Assembly: GCF_004210375.1 (NCBI RefSeq)
Contig: NC_134829.1
Location: 25,312,034-25,376,033 of the forward strand
Length of the DNA: 64,000 bases
Source of the DNA: Tachypleus tridentatus
Taxonomy: Eukaryota > Arthropoda > Merostomata > Xiphosura > Limulidae
Reading direction: 5' to 3'
This document shows, piece by piece, positions 15,001 to 30,000 of the stretch; the first letter of the stretch is position 1, and every line of letters starts with the position of its first letter. The notes under the pieces were generated by a model, which ran no database searches, was not told the DNA's origin, and worked only from the letters and a program-made list of their open reading frames with translations. The translations under genes and the position numbers were made by a program.

Positions 15001-18000
15001 AGAATGGAAGCCCTAATCTGTAGCTATCATTATAGCATATTTTTAGTAAATTAAAAAGATTTTTTCAAATGTGTACCCCAGTTAACTCGCCAATTTAAGG
15101 TTAAATTAATAATTTGGTATGGTCTGCTTTCAAAATACTATATATTTTTCAAAAGTATATTTAAAAGAGCTCACCTTAGGGATTTGATGCACTCGCAGTT
15201 TTTACCAGTTGCACGAGAAACAGTTATTTCAATATAATTATACTAAAATTTGCACATTTTTTACAAACAGCTTGCAAAATATTTTATAAAGAACATTCTC
15301 TGTTATTTGCAGGAGGAAGTAATGGGCCTTTTCTCTGTGGAAAGGAGACAACATTTGAGGGTGGAATGAGAGAACCAGCAATAGCTTGGTGGCCAGGCAC
15401 AATCAAACCAGGTCAGGTGGGTTTGTACTTTAATATTGAATAATAAACCTTGGAACTGTTTTGAAAACCCTTTATTCAAGCATGGTCATTACTGGATCAG
15501 GGAAGTTAAGGTACATATTTCGTTCTTGAATTAAAGACTTACTTTGTTACTAAACTTATGTGATTTTGTTGTAGCCTGTATCTTTCACAAGTTTTTGATA
15601 TAATCTCAATGCGTATCAACATAACATAATTACTTAAGTTTTGAACCTCTACTTCTGAGTTTCCCCTGACAAATTTTGCACATTTGTAGTTAGAGTTCTG
15701 ATGACATTTTTCATATTTCATTTTCTTCCAGTTAGGTTGCTATTCTTCTGCTGTTCAGGGTTCTTATTCTGTTCTGATGTCTGTGTGAACTTCAAAAAAT
15801 TTTTTCTTCACTACAGTTAACTGCTTTCTGCTTCCTTGTTTTAGGTTTAATGTCATGTTAGTCATTAGATTACACTGGGGAACACTCATTTTGTTGCATT
15901 TAATAAAAGACCTTTCTATAGTCAATTTGAGTTTGTTGATTTCAAATCTGAAGTCGGTTTTTGTCTGCAAGCTACAGATTTTAAGCAATTTGACATTTTT
16001 ATTTATTTTTTAATTTTTCGTTATTATAGAAAATTATCGGAATAGCTTATCAATTTGTTTGTGTATTTTATTCAGGTAGGAATTTGCGTTTGTAACTTTT
16101 GCGTTTGTACACTTCATCTGGACAATCTCGTTTAATGCTCCAGCAGTAGTCAGCCATCATATTTTTGTCCCAGCGCCTTTGGTAGCGTTCTTCCATGACC
16201 TTTAGGTCTTGGTGGAATTGTTCTCCTTGTTCGTCACTCACAGCCCCCAGGTTGTCAGGGAACTTATCAAGGTGGCTGTTCATAAAATGAAGCTTGATGC
16301 TCATGTTGCACTCGAAATCACGAAAAGCGAGGAGCATTCTGTTCACAAGTTCACTGTAGTTCTCCGCCTTATTGTTTCCAAGGAAGTTCTGAACGACTGC
16401 CACAAAGGATAACCATGCTGCCTTTTCTAAAGCGGTTATCTTAGCAACAAACTGATCATCACGAATTAGGGTTTGAATCTGTGGGCCATCAAACACGCCT
16501 GCTTTGATCTTCTTAAATGATAACCCTGGTAAAGCTGTGATGATGTGTTGGAAACATTCACCTTCGGTTTCCAGTGCCTTGACAAATTGCTTCATCAAAC
16601 CTAATTTGATGTGAAGAGGAGGAAAGATGATCTTATCTCTGCTTACAATTGGGTCTTGTATGATATTTGGCATGCCTGCTTCAAGGGTGTCACGAATAGG
16701 CCAGTCCTTCTGGACCCAATGTCTGTCTCATGCTCGGCTGTCCCACATACAGAGGAAACATGGAAACTTGGTGAAACCTTTCTGTTGTCCAAGAAGAAAG
16801 TTGACCATCTTTAAGTCTACACAAATGATCCAATTGTGCTCATGATATTTTAATAAGTCCATGACCATTCTCATATCATCATAGTCTTCCCCAAAATGCA
16901 CTGAGTGACCGACAGGTACTGCTCCATAAACATTCCCATTATGTAAAAGAACACACTTTAGACTGCGTTTTGAACTGTCTAAAAAGAGTCTCCATTCAGC
17001 AGGACTATAGTAAGGTACACCCAGTTCTTCGAGAAGCCCTTGGATGTCATGGCAGTAAACATGTCTGTCTTTTGAAAGGAAGGTCACTAAAAGCTGGTCA
17101 CGCTTTCTGAAATATGATACTTTAACAGAGTAATCAACAAGATTTCTGCCTTGTAATCTTGATGCCAAAAGCTCTGCTGCTTTCTTTGAAAGACCTAAAT
17201 CCCGCACTAAATCATTCAGTTCAGCCTGGGAAGAGGCTTGGGGACGGGAGAGGTTCAGTGTCTGAAGAACAGTTCTCCGATTGTGTACACTTTTCTGACA
17301 ATTCACTGTCACAACTGTCTTGTTCGTTTGTATCATGTCCAATGTCTTTATCGTCCAATGAAGGCAAGCCTTTGAAAACTGGAACAGGAACTTCTTCAGA
17401 GTGCGGAGCAGGCCGAATAGCTGAGGGAATGTTCGGATACGTAATCTTATGTCGGTTTTTCTTCCCAACACCCGTTGTGTTTACCATGCAGAAATAACAG
17501 TCAGTTACATGGTTGGTGGGTTCGCCAAATCATTGGAACACCAAAAGGCAGACCATTGCGTTTTCCTTTGGTCCAGTCTCGAAGCATTTCCTCACAATTG
17601 TGGCACACAACATGAGGAGCCCATTGCTTGTCTTGATCACCAAGATGAACTTCAAAATATGCCTTGTAGGCACGCTTGACGAACGAGGATATGTTACGTC
17701 TTTGACGATTGAGTGTGTAGCATCCACATATGTAGCAGAAGGCATCAGGCTTGTTTCTGCAATGATATCTATTTTTGGAAGCCATGTTTGATCTGAAACA
17801 AAAGAAGAATGATCAAAATATTAGAAGCTATCTATATATATGGACGTGAAAATGCTTATACATGGTTTATGCAAGTTCACATTTGTACAATTTCATTAAC
17901 CTCAAATTGCATACAAACTAGAGCTTGTAGAGAAAAACTAATTTCAGATTTGAAATCAGCGCCTAAAACTCCTTCAGAATCAGTTAAAATATCCAATGCA

Positions 18001-21000
18001 ACTCAAAGTTACTGAAAAAGTGTTCCCCAGTGTTATCTTTCTTAATGTCCATTTTGTGTTTATCTTATTGTATTGGCTATTTTGTAAGACAATCACTCCA
18101 CTTTCTCAAGCAGCATTTTTTTGATAATCTGATTATTATGGCACAAATTGTACAACTTGCCAGTGTTGGTTTAGTTCACTTGCTTTGTTAATGTTTTTTG
18201 TTTTAAATAAATTTAGTGTAACCTTAACAATTCATTAGATATTGTTACTTTGCTTCCTTTTCTGTGAACCAGATAGATTTTCACCCAAACCACCTATGTC
18301 AAGAGGTGTATGAAAACTGCTCAAGATATCAATTATGAAGTAAGATTAATTCTTTACTGGTTGAATCATGATGTTAAATGGAATTATGAGACTGGACACA
18401 AAATAAATGCAAAATGAACAATTATCTTTATTATGATATTAATCATGGTCTATGTACTTACTTTTCTTTGCATAAGATTGTTACTTCTACCAGATTTTTT
18501 ATATGAAGCTGCTGAATTAAAATCCATGTACTAAACTGTTAAAACCCAATACTTCTTAGTTCACAAATAACATCACTTTTGTCTTGAGTGACTAGTGCTA
18601 CTCACATGACTGATCATTCTCATTCAAACATAGATGAATCTATAAATTATAGATATCACTTTAACTGCCATTAAAGGATATTGCTGTAAACATCCCTACA
18701 CAATATGCAGTACTGGGAGTAGTTTCCTTTCCTGGACAGGAATGATGCTACCTTCCAGAGAATACCAAATAAACAAAGGCAACTTGAATGAAATCTGTTT
18801 AATGGCTTTTTCAATCCTGTTATGTAAAATTTCACATATATACAGATAAAAGAACAAATTCAGAAAGTAGAAATGCATGATACATTAATATATCAGTCAA
18901 GTTTGTTTTTTTATACTCCATCTTTTTTTCTCTCTATTTCAGATTAGATTTCTGTCCAGCAAAGCCTCATGCTATAGGCTTAAGTAAGGTTCATTCTTTG
19001 TAAGGTTCATGAAGATTTTTGTGATTATTTACAATTAGTTTTGGTTGCTATTCAGATTCAATGTTTATTTATTCTTAAGCTTCTACCCTTTTTTTGCTCT
19101 GTATAGAATGCATTCAGATGTGTTTCTAACTTTTAATGCAGACTGTCTTGGTACTGAGATTGAAAATTGTAGCTTTACTTATAAATCCCTGTTCACAGTA
19201 AGTGGAAATGTTCAGTAATTGTTTTATTTCTTATTCTGTAAAATTTCTGGGAAGATATTTTAGTACAACATTTTAGATGCCGTGTATAAAATCACACTTC
19301 CTTTTCTCTACTGAAGATGGACATTGACTTTCATTTTCTATCAGATCTTTCACTATTCAACGAGATTCTAGAACATTCACTATCTATAGGTAAAATACAA
19401 ATTAGAAACTCAGTTTGTTGAATGGGCATGGAATTAAGGTCTTTATTTCTAATTAACAGCAAAATCTGTTATTCAACTGATGTGGAATACAGATACTTAA
19501 ATAGACAAATACTTTATCTTATCCCAAACTGTGGTTAAAGTGTTTGTCACGAGTCAGTGTATTATATTATGTACATGTGTGAAAGTGACTGTGGAAGATT
19601 TTGATAGGCAAGGAGTATCTTGTGATTTCAGAATGTGTGTGGATAATAATATCACAAGATGGTGGTGGAAAAGGTTGTAGGGACAACCTTGACACCCATG
19701 TTTTTATAACGTGGTCCACTTTCTGTCTAGAGGTAAAAACTTAGTCAAATTTCAGTTTATATTGAATTAACTATATTTCTGGTTGTGTGTAAAACCGTAA
19801 CAGTTACAGATTTTTCTTTTTCCTTCTTTCTCATAAATTTACCCATATTAACTGGTTTGTTTCTGGTTTTTTTTTATCTGTTTCTTCTTCCAGATTTCTC
19901 ATCAGTTAGGTACAGTAATGGATTTGTTCAGCACTGCTTTAGATTTCGCTGGAATAGAACCACCAAGTAATAGGGTAATAGATGGCATAAGTTTAAAATC
20001 AACTTTCATTGATGGAAAAATAAAAGATAGGTATGTAAGTCGTATACATTCTACTACCAAAATAATTTAATCAAATTAAAAATGTACCTTTCAGAGTTTA
20101 AATTTAATTACAGTTTCTTTTCCTTATAGCTTTGTGTTTATTGTAATTTGACAACAAAAGAATTTGATGGTAAAGTGCAAATGCATAAAGATATAACTTT
20201 TTATAAAAAATGCTTTGACCTTTTGGTAAAATGTTACAAATATCTTACCACAGGTGAAAACACTAAAAGTTTATCACTTTCTATTGGAATGAAAAGATAA
20301 TTAAGTTGTTTTTGACACATACTCATTGGTATTTATTGCACAATATTATAGTATCTCTGATTTAATATATAATTGTATTTGTATTTTTCTGAATATTCAA
20401 AGAGCTTTTTGTAAATGATAATAGATAAATCAAAAATAAATAATAATGATAAAAAATTAGCATAAAATCCTGACTCAAGTGGATTTGAACTCAACTTTCA
20501 CATGATGGTCAAGCACTGTAACTTTTAAAACAACCATTCTCTACTGACACCTAGTCAGTCCTTTACTGCTGTTGATCTCTCAGTTTGCTCCCCTTCATTA
20601 TTCTCCCATTTTTCATGGAGGGTTGACAATAATCCACTAGGCAATGACCATTTTCCTATACTTTTGAGAGAGACTGGACATGGTCGATGCCACCCTACCC
20701 GCATGAGTCGCTGGATCAGGCAGACTGGTCCACTTTCATTGCTCTTGCAGAACTTGAACCTCCCATCGTCAGTCAGCCATCAATAGACGACTGTGGCAGT
20801 GGTAACTGACTGTATTATACAAGCAGCTGCTCAGTGTATTCCTAAAACCTCGACACGTTTTCCATGATGTCATCATCTGTGGTGGAATCCTGCTTACCAC
20901 ATGGCATGGAAGGGTCAAAAACGGGCCTGGGATACTTTCCGTAGATATCCCACACTTTCAAACTGCTTTGCTTTCCAATATGCTATGTGGGTAAGATGCC

Positions 21001-24000
21001 AAAGCTAGAATGAATCTTGGATTAAGTTCACAACTAGCATATCTTCTACCATCAGTTCCAAAGTCATATGGGACAGGGTTCGAAAGGTCAGTGGGCACTA
21101 TAGTTCTGTCCCCCTCTCGATCTTACTCTCTGATGGCCAAGAGGTAGCTGATGTCTGGAGCATCACCGATACTCTAGGTCAGGGGTGTGCAACAGGCGGC
21201 CCGCGGGCCACAACCCGGCCCGCCAAGCCATTTAGTGTGGCCCTAGTTGTTGTAATCTAACCATGTGGCCTGATCTGTAATCCAACGCAAATGGAATATT
21301 TTTAAAAGCATCGATCCTACGGGATTCCCAGGCTTCGACTCGACAAACTTCTAAAATTATCTTTGCTAGAGAGGAGCAGGCCGAATTCGATTGGTCGGCC
21401 TCCTTAGGGCATGAATAGGTGACGTGCACTAGCACTATTGTCTACGACTCAACGTCATGTCCTGAACCTCGCCTTCGCCCGCTGGCGACAATTTTCCCTA
21501 ACCTCTGCTGTCCGTCATTCATTATTGGTGAAAATCTTATTACCTTTTACAGTTACTACAAGAGATTGAAGGTAAATTGATTATTATTTAACATATTGTT
21601 GTGACTTTACTGAATTTATTAAAATTTTTGCTTTCAGATGCATCTGATTCTATGTACAGTGTGACCTCGTTATTCGCGGGGGTTACGTTCTTTACCCTCC
21701 CGCGAATAGCGAAAAACCGCGAATATTGGACGCAGTTTTAAAACGTATATGTATGCGATTATATACTATATGAAATGCTTCCCAAACACTAATGATACTT
21801 ATACTCATTGATGCAGTAATAATGTAGCAATATTGCATACTGTTATGTATTTCACTAAATTGTACCGTGCGTTACCGGGCTGTGCTTTGCCGTTTGCGTT
21901 GTTGGGGAAGCTGAGGCAGTCAGCCAATAGCAGTCCAATCTTGTTTGGTGAAGACGACAATTGATAAAAACGGCTTGATTGAGTAAATACAACAGAAATC
22001 TCCTCGAAAAGCCCTTTCAGTCTCTGTGACCTACAAAAACGCAGTTCGCGCATAACCCGCGAATATGCGGGGCCGCGAATGGCGAACCGCGAATAGGCGA
22101 GGTCACACTGTATTTTGCTATTCTCAATTAATTTAAGTACCGGAAGGCTATGATCGGGATGCCAATTTAGAAACGTGTGTTTCTGTCCATAAGAGGTTCC
22201 ATGTGTAAATAAATTCTATGTTTTTTTCTACTTTGCTATTTTCGTGAGAATAATTTTTGTTTTGATTTCAGGGCTAGAAATCAGGGCTAGCAGTTAAGAA
22301 ACGAAAAATTGATGATGAGGGAAGGTTATTCAACAGTGAATGGTGCACAAAATATCTTGTTGTCCCACATAATCAAGGTGTTGTCTGCCTCGTCTGTCAA
22401 ACTACAATTGCAGTCATGAAAGAGTACAATATTAAGCGACATTACGCAACTAAGCACTCCTCAGTTTGATGAAATTGTTGGTCAGGCACGAAAGGACAAA
22501 ATTGAACATTTAAAAAACATCCATTGAAAAGCAACAAGGTGTTTTCACCACTTTCAAGAAAAATTCAGAACTGGTGACAAAACTGAGTTTTAAGCTTTGT
22601 GAATGTATGGCAGAAAAGGGAAAGCCTTTCAGTGATGGAGAATTTATTAAAAATTGTTTAACAATATTCACAGAATATGCATGTCCAGAGAAAAAATATT
22701 TGGTGGAGCAAACTAGCCTTTCCCGCTTTACTGTCTCACGCAGGACAAAAGATCTTTCAGAGGACATCAAAGAAACTTTGAAAGAGAGATTGAATTTGTG
22801 TGAAGCTTTCAGTCTGGCTTTGGATGAAAGCACTGATATCAATGACACATCCCAACTTGTCATTTTCATCAGAGCTGTTACTGCAGGCTTTGATGTTTTC
22901 GAAGAGTTTTTAGATATGGCAAGCCTTTCCTCCACAACCACAGGACAGGATATTTGTGAACAAGTGCTTAAGGTTGTAGAAAAGTTTGAACTGAATCCTT
23001 ATAAATTATGTGGTGTTACAACAGATGGTGCTCCTTCCATGACAGGTAGGACAAATGGATTCACCAAGAAATTTCTAACTGCAATTGGAGCACAAGACGT
23101 AGTTGTAAGCCATTGCATTATTCACCAAGAGAGCTTGTGCACCAAAGTTCTGGATTTTGCAGAAGTCATGAAAATGTCGTCCAATGCGTAAATTATATTC
23201 AACACGAGGATTAAATCATCGACAATTTAAAACTTTTTTTAGATGAGCTGGACAGTGAGTATTCAGATGTTTTGTACTTCTCTGCTGTACGTTGGCTTAG
23301 TAGAGCTGCTACTTTGAAGAGATTCTGGAATCTGCGAGAGGAGATTAAATTCTTCATGGAGAGCAAGCGTCAGAATGTGGACTTCTTGAGCAATGAGAAC
23401 TGGCTGAATGACTTAGCATTCCTCACAGACATTACACAGCATCTGTCTGATTTAAACTTAAAACTACAAGGGAAAAGTCAACTTGTGAATAAGTTGTTTG
23501 AGCATATTTGTGCTTTTGAGAAGAAATTGGAACTTTTCAGGTTCAGTTGAGAAGAGCCATATTGACCCATTTTACATGTCTTGCAACCAGGAAACTGGAA
23601 TTTCCTAATCTGCATTGCACCAAATATGGAACCAGTGTACAAAAGCTGCGTGATGAGTTTGCAAACAGATTTCCAGATTTCAGACAAACTGAAATTAGAT
23701 TGAAATTGTTCGCTCAACCTTTTGATTTGGCAGTGGAAGACAGTCCTGATGATTGCCAAATGGAACTCATTGAACTGCAGGCTGACATGGACACTAAAAG
23801 GAAATTCTCTGAAAACAGTTTGCTAGACTTTTACAAACTCTGTACGTGAAAAGTTTCCCAATTTGTCTCGTCATGCACAAAGAATTGCCTCCCTTTTTGG
23901 TAGCACCTACTGCTGTGAGCAATTTTTCTCCAAAATGAAGCTCATCAAAACCAAATGTAGAAGTCAGCTGACTGATGAACATTTGACCAGTCAGTTAAGA

Positions 24001-27000
24001 GTGGCAACCACTTCTGTCAAAGCTGATATTGACAAGCTCTGCAAGGACTCTAAATTTCAAGTGTCGCACTAAAATGATCACTCATGCAAAATATATAAAA
24101 TATTATTGCTTGCATTTTAGAATTTTTTTTAATTTATTGTGCATGTACACGAATAAGCTTGTTTTTTAAGTGGCCCCGCTTGATTGATGAAGTTGGTTAT
24201 ATGGCCCACCGACGAAAAATGTTGCACACCCCTGCTCTAGGTGAAAGCTTTTTCCAGGTATCTAGCACTTCTGCTTGTTCCTCCACCTTCTTGGCCATCA
24301 AGACTCGGGCAGAGTGTTCACCTCTTTCTTTTCGAACTGACTGTCTCTTTGACTATAATCGTCCCTTTACACTGGTGGAACTGAAAATGGCTCTTCATCA
24401 GTCTGGCAGTACATCTGTTGGACCTGATGATGTACACTATGACATGCTGCACTATCTCTCTCTTGCTTCTCTTAATATTCTTCTAATTGTTTTTAACCAA
24501 ATCTGGCAGGAGAATGTTTTTCCTAATGCCTGGTGCTTTCTCACAAGCTTCTCTTCTGAAAGTTTAGTAAAAAATGTGTTTACAATCACAATTCTTATTG
24601 ACACAGAAGCAGTTCATCTATTTACTTAAGTACCCTTTCTGTAACAGTATAACATCACATTTTATTTTCCATTGGCAAAACTATGAATCGGTAAGATAAT
24701 TATTTTTCCCTATTGTTTTCAGCTAACATCCTGAATATTCAGGGGTTTTTGTTTCATACTCAAAACATTTAACATACTCAATTTTCACATCTGTGTTTTA
24801 CTGAAAGAAAGTTAACATAACATCCCACTGTTCACCATTTTGTCTTTTATTTGATAAATTAACTTAAAATTCTGTTTATTCACAGACCTGTTTTCTACTA
24901 CAGAGGTAATGAGTTAATGGCAGTTAGACTAGGATTTTACAAGGCTCATTTTTGGTGCTGGAGTAATTCATGGGAAGAGCTAAAAGAGGTCAGAATGGTT
25001 GCTGTTCTGTTGCATGTTATTTGTATTTGTCATTTCACTTTCTGAATATGAGGTGGTTTAAATATATGTACCATCATTATTAGATGTAATGTGGGCTACA
25101 TTCTAACAGTACTGTTAACAAGGTTTAATAAGTATAATGTAGTGTTATTCACAACTCTACATTCTTAATGGTGAATCTTGTACAGCATGAAATATCCCTT
25201 GTTCTTCCATGATCGTCTGTCTGCTTTAGTCTAGTGACAAAGTACAATCTTTAAAAATGGATTTACTATCATATATCTATTTTTTAATATTGATGTATAA
25301 GTTGAATTTATATTTAGGAATGTACATAACTTATACTGTTAAATCATGAATTAATAAATTCCCTCCTATTCATTAAAGTTGTAAAAGATTCTCAAGCGTA
25401 AGAATCAACAATGTGTGTATGTCAAAACTAATGTATCATCTGTATTGTTGTGCAAGCTGAAATTTCTAGAAACACCTCTCACACCTATAAATATAACCAA
25501 TGAGACATGCCAGAAGACAGTATATATCATCAGGTGGAATACTATAAACCTCAGATGCTATAATTGTGATTAATGTTTATTAATTGGGAACTTCAGATAT
25601 TTGACCAGGAACATTTGTAAATTTCAAAAATTACAAACCATGTAACTTCAGTGGGATTAATATTGGACATTAGTACTTTTTATTATCATTCATCAAATTA
25701 ATATAAAAACAATAACATCTACAGTGTTAGATGGCTTATTTTCTCTTGCTATTTTCAATCCCAAGTTTACAGAACAGGTAAAATTATGATCCTAAGATTT
25801 AAACAATTATTTTGTACTTAAGGTTTTTTATAGATGACTTGTTACATACCAAGAAATGTTAGAAATATAACTTGGGATAAATCAATGATTGTTTTTCAGG
25901 TTAATCTTTCTTGATAAATTTCTTATTTTCAACATAGTAAAGATAGAACAGATAGTATTTTCTTTGCAATTTATTCATAATGATTTTTTAAATATAATTT
26001 AATTTCAACTTAAATCATTTTCTTGGCATTAAAATTAGGCAATTTTTCTTTGTACTCTCCCACAACAAAGATGGTGCACTTCAAAAAGAATTATATTCAT
26101 GAGAAATTTCAGATAATTTTCTCTTTAAAAAATTATTTTAGAATTAGTTTAGAATAATATTTAGGGAGATGTGTCTGTTTTTCATACACTTTACCTCAAC
26201 TACAATCTTTTCTAAAATAGTTAATATAATTTTATCTTTGAGATACAATGGGTAATTCTTTTTATCTGCATTTGATTATTATTTAGTGTGAGAAAAAACT
26301 AAACATGTCGTTGAGACACAGCAAGTAGTTTTTGTACTATTCTTGCAATATGAAATCATATTTGTGTCATATATGATATAAATAGTTTATATTTAAACTA
26401 CTGAAGTACACCAGAGACTGTTTCTTTCTTTACCCCCACTAATTTTCTATTATCTTTTCATTCTTATTTGGAAAACTTTTTTTTACATATGTGACAACAC
26501 ATGGAATAAAATATTAAAAAGTAAGATAAGGTTATCAATGTCTTGTGATAAAAAATTTTCTGATAAGTTTTTATTAACTGGTGAATTTAAAAATTTTTCA
26601 TTTTTTGTATAGAAGAAATTTTATCTTGGATTTGTTTTTTATTTGAATATGGTCTTTTTTTTAGCAGTAGAATATGATCCTATCAAATAAAATCTCTTAC
26701 TATGTATAGAATATGATCCTATCAAATAAAATCTCTTACTATGTATAGAATATGATCCTATCAAATAAAATCTCTTACTATGTATAGAATATGATCCTAT
26801 CAAATAAAATCTCTTACTATGTATAGAATATGATCCTATCAAATAAAATCTCTTACTATGTATAGAATATGATCCTATCAAATAAAATCTCTTACTATGT
26901 ATAGAATATGATCCTATCAAATAAAATCTCTTACTATGTATAGAATATGATCCTATCAAATAAAATTTCTTACTATGTATAGAATATGATCCTATCAAAT

Positions 27001-30000
27001 AAAATCTTTTACTATGTATAGAATATGATCCTATCAAATAAAATCTTTTACTATGTATAGAATATGATCCTATCAAATAAAATCTCTTACTATGTATAGA
27101 ATATGATCCTATCAAATAAAATCTCTTACTATGTATAGAATATGATCCTATCAAATAAAATCTCTTACTATGTATAGAATATGATCCTATCAAATAAAAT
27201 CTCTTACTATGTATAATTTCTGTATTGCAATTAATAACAAAGTCTGTTAGTATTGAGAGTTGTAACTTGTTCTATAATTTTAATAATGCATAAGGTTGCT
27301 GTAAGGTTAAATGTTAGAGAGTAACACCTTTTGTTATATATTACTGAAGTTGAATTAGTAACTGTTAAAGTGTGATGCTAGTCATGTAGCAGTGAATTTG
27401 ATTTGTTAACCAGTCAAAAAGCATCATTCTTTGTTCAATGTTACTGGGAAAACATCATCTTTTGTTCTGTGATGCTGAAGTTGGGTTGTTAAGTGTAATG
27501 ACTTTTCTGTGATACTAAACTTAATTTGTCTTTTTTTTTTTCCTTATTTCTTCCATTTTAATATTACTGCTGAACAAAGTAATGACTGTTAACCCAAACA
27601 CTTGACACAAGTTGAAATGTGAGTACTGATTCACATTTTACTGTCAGTACTTATTTGCTCACTGCTCAAAATCCACTGTTTTCCCTTGTAGTGACACCAC
27701 TGATTTTTTTAACTATTAATGAGTATGTTAACCACTGAACATCTAACATTTCATAGGTTGTGATGACTTACTCCTGTAATGTCTCCATTGTTTTTTGTTT
27801 AACTCTTTCAACCCAGGTATCCTTTACCACTCATGACAAAAAGTTTTAGTATCTTATATTAAAAATTTTATTAAACTAATTTTTTTATGTAATACCAATT
27901 AATATAAAATCTTAGCTAATAATTCATATTGTAATAGTATATATATATGTGTTTTGAGTTCCTAATTCTACAAGGAAATATTTTTTAAAATCCTGAATTT
28001 TCCCTAGTATGACATATGACACATTTTCTCTAAGTATCTTGTCTTCTATTTTTTTCCACCACTCCATGCAATAGTAAATAATTAAACATAAATTATACTC
28101 TATAAAATTGTTATTGCTCAGACAAACCATAATTTCTATAGTCTTCAGTTTTGTTTGGTTACAGAAACCCTTCCTGACATACCCTCTCTTTCAGGATATG
28201 TTCGTAACTTGTCTCTTATGTTTAATTATATATTACATATAACTGATAGTTGAGTTTTTATCTATCAAATAATGTATTACAAAATACTGTGTTCAATCTC
28301 ACTCAGAGTACAAGTAACATTGTAGTGAGAAATGCAATGATGAGCTTGGATGAATTTGTAATAGCTCTTGTCACATAGTTATAAAACCAAAACTATTGTG
28401 AGAGATAGGGGAAATTAGTCTATGTTCTTTGGTGTATTATTCAGTGCAATACTACCATTAGTATACCAAAAAATCTTAAATGTCCTTGACAACTGACACC
28501 AAGAATAAATGAAATTGGATAAGTACTTTGTATTGTTTTTCATGTTTATTCTGTATTTATTATTATATAAGTAACTAAAATGTAAAAATAGGGAACTTTC
28601 TAGGTTAGTTAAGATTAGATAAAATAAATAATAATAATAAACACATTTCATGAGGCAAGCATGTGAGCAGTATGTGGGTAATTTAATTCTTTGGTGTAAC
28701 ATCATGAACTGCATGTGCTCTAAGTGATTAGCAACTTATAATAGTGAGGATAGTAGTTAGAGACAGTTTAAAGAGTAATAAAGCAGTATCATTTAATTAC
28801 AAATAGACTTACTGTTTTGAGCTTGAAGCTACTTAGGATAAATAAATGTAGTTTCATTTATGGTTTGAAGTTATTCTGAAAATAACTGTGGTTATGAGTT
28901 CAGTCAAATTGACCAATCCGTTTTGAGTAGAGAAAATAACAGATATAAACTTTTCATAAAAGAAAAGCATTTGAAATGTATTTAGGAGGTTTCAGGAAAA
29001 TTTGAGATTTTTGATATGAGAAAAACTTTTTTTAATCTTAACATGAAAATTACTTTTCATATGGACTATTCAAAACAAATACTCAGTATATTAATGTGCA
29101 AATCTTTTTTTAGTTTATTAAAAATACTTCATTAAAAGAATGACTTTTTTGTATGGGAAAGACTTTTAATGCTAACTGAGAGACTGCAAAATTTTGTGAA
29201 GATTCACATACTATATTGAAAGTTAGAGTATTAAATCAAAGTAAAGTACAAAGAGGTCACAGAGTCAGTCAAGTTGACTGAGCATGTGGTTAAAGAGTTA
29301 ATGAGCTTCAGCTTCCTAATATTTTGTAAATACTTGAGTGTCCATAAATTAATCATTTATTTTTTCTGTTAAGATACTGAACCAAATTTAAATGACTAAT
29401 TAAATGCATGTTAAAGTTGTATTTTAATTCTTAGTCATTAAGTACAAGTAGAGTATTACAATTTGATGTATTGTAACATGTTAAAGTAACTATATTCTTG
29501 TTATTGTTAATGGATGCTGCATATATGGTTAAACAAAAAATACTTGTTAACTGATCTTTTTAGCTGAGTAATAACTTTTTGGGTGTACATGTTTGACTGT
29601 TTTATGATGTCTTGTGTATTCATTTTCTGACTTTTAGCCAGGATATCATATTCATTTTTTACCTTGAATTGTCTTTATTTTAATAAGTTTTTTTTTTTAA
29701 CGAGACTTCCTTGTTCAGTCCTGATTTGTTAACTTACAACAGGGTATTGATTTTTGTCCGGGTGAGAAAGTTGAAGGAATCACCAGTCATCAACAAATGA
29801 ATTACACTTCACAACCAAAAATATTCCATCTTGGGAGAGATCCTGGAGAAAAGTATTCCTTGAAGTAAGGTTATTTAAAACAAATTTGGTGGTATCAGTC
29901 CTTTAATTCTCATGTTTACTGAAGGTGGGTGCAAGAGCACCTCTCATAACCTCGCATTTCTGATGTGTTTTTGCCATCATGTATAATCTGTAAGGGTACT

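Larger units (their letters stand above)
21180..24234 (+). mobile_element. hAT transposon (Charlie/GTF2IRD2-like), 3055 bp
   Basis: Terminal inverted repeats CAGGGGTGTGCAACA / TGTTGCACACCCCTG are perfect over 15 bp and the 8-bp duplication CTCTAGGT is exact, both diagnostic for hAT. GC-rich outer ends (GGCGGCCCGCGGGCC) contrast with the host. The interior carries a plus-strand transposase and, upstream of it, a Tigger-like MITE at 21657-22110. It landed inside a non-LTR retrotransposon fragment in a GALNS intron. Confidence 0.95.

Noticed and set aside
21232..22053. Minus-strand ORFs within the outer part of the hAT element
   Set aside because: They cross the Tigger-like MITE boundary and GC-rich terminal sequence; no conserved motif.
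26639..27193. 184-codon minus-strand open frame of 13-residue repeats
   Set aside because: It is the 39-bp minisatellite read in one frame; any stop-free unit whose length is a multiple of three gives this.
26668..27213. CRISPR-like array
   Set aside because: Units are directly adjacent with no spacers, in an animal intron.
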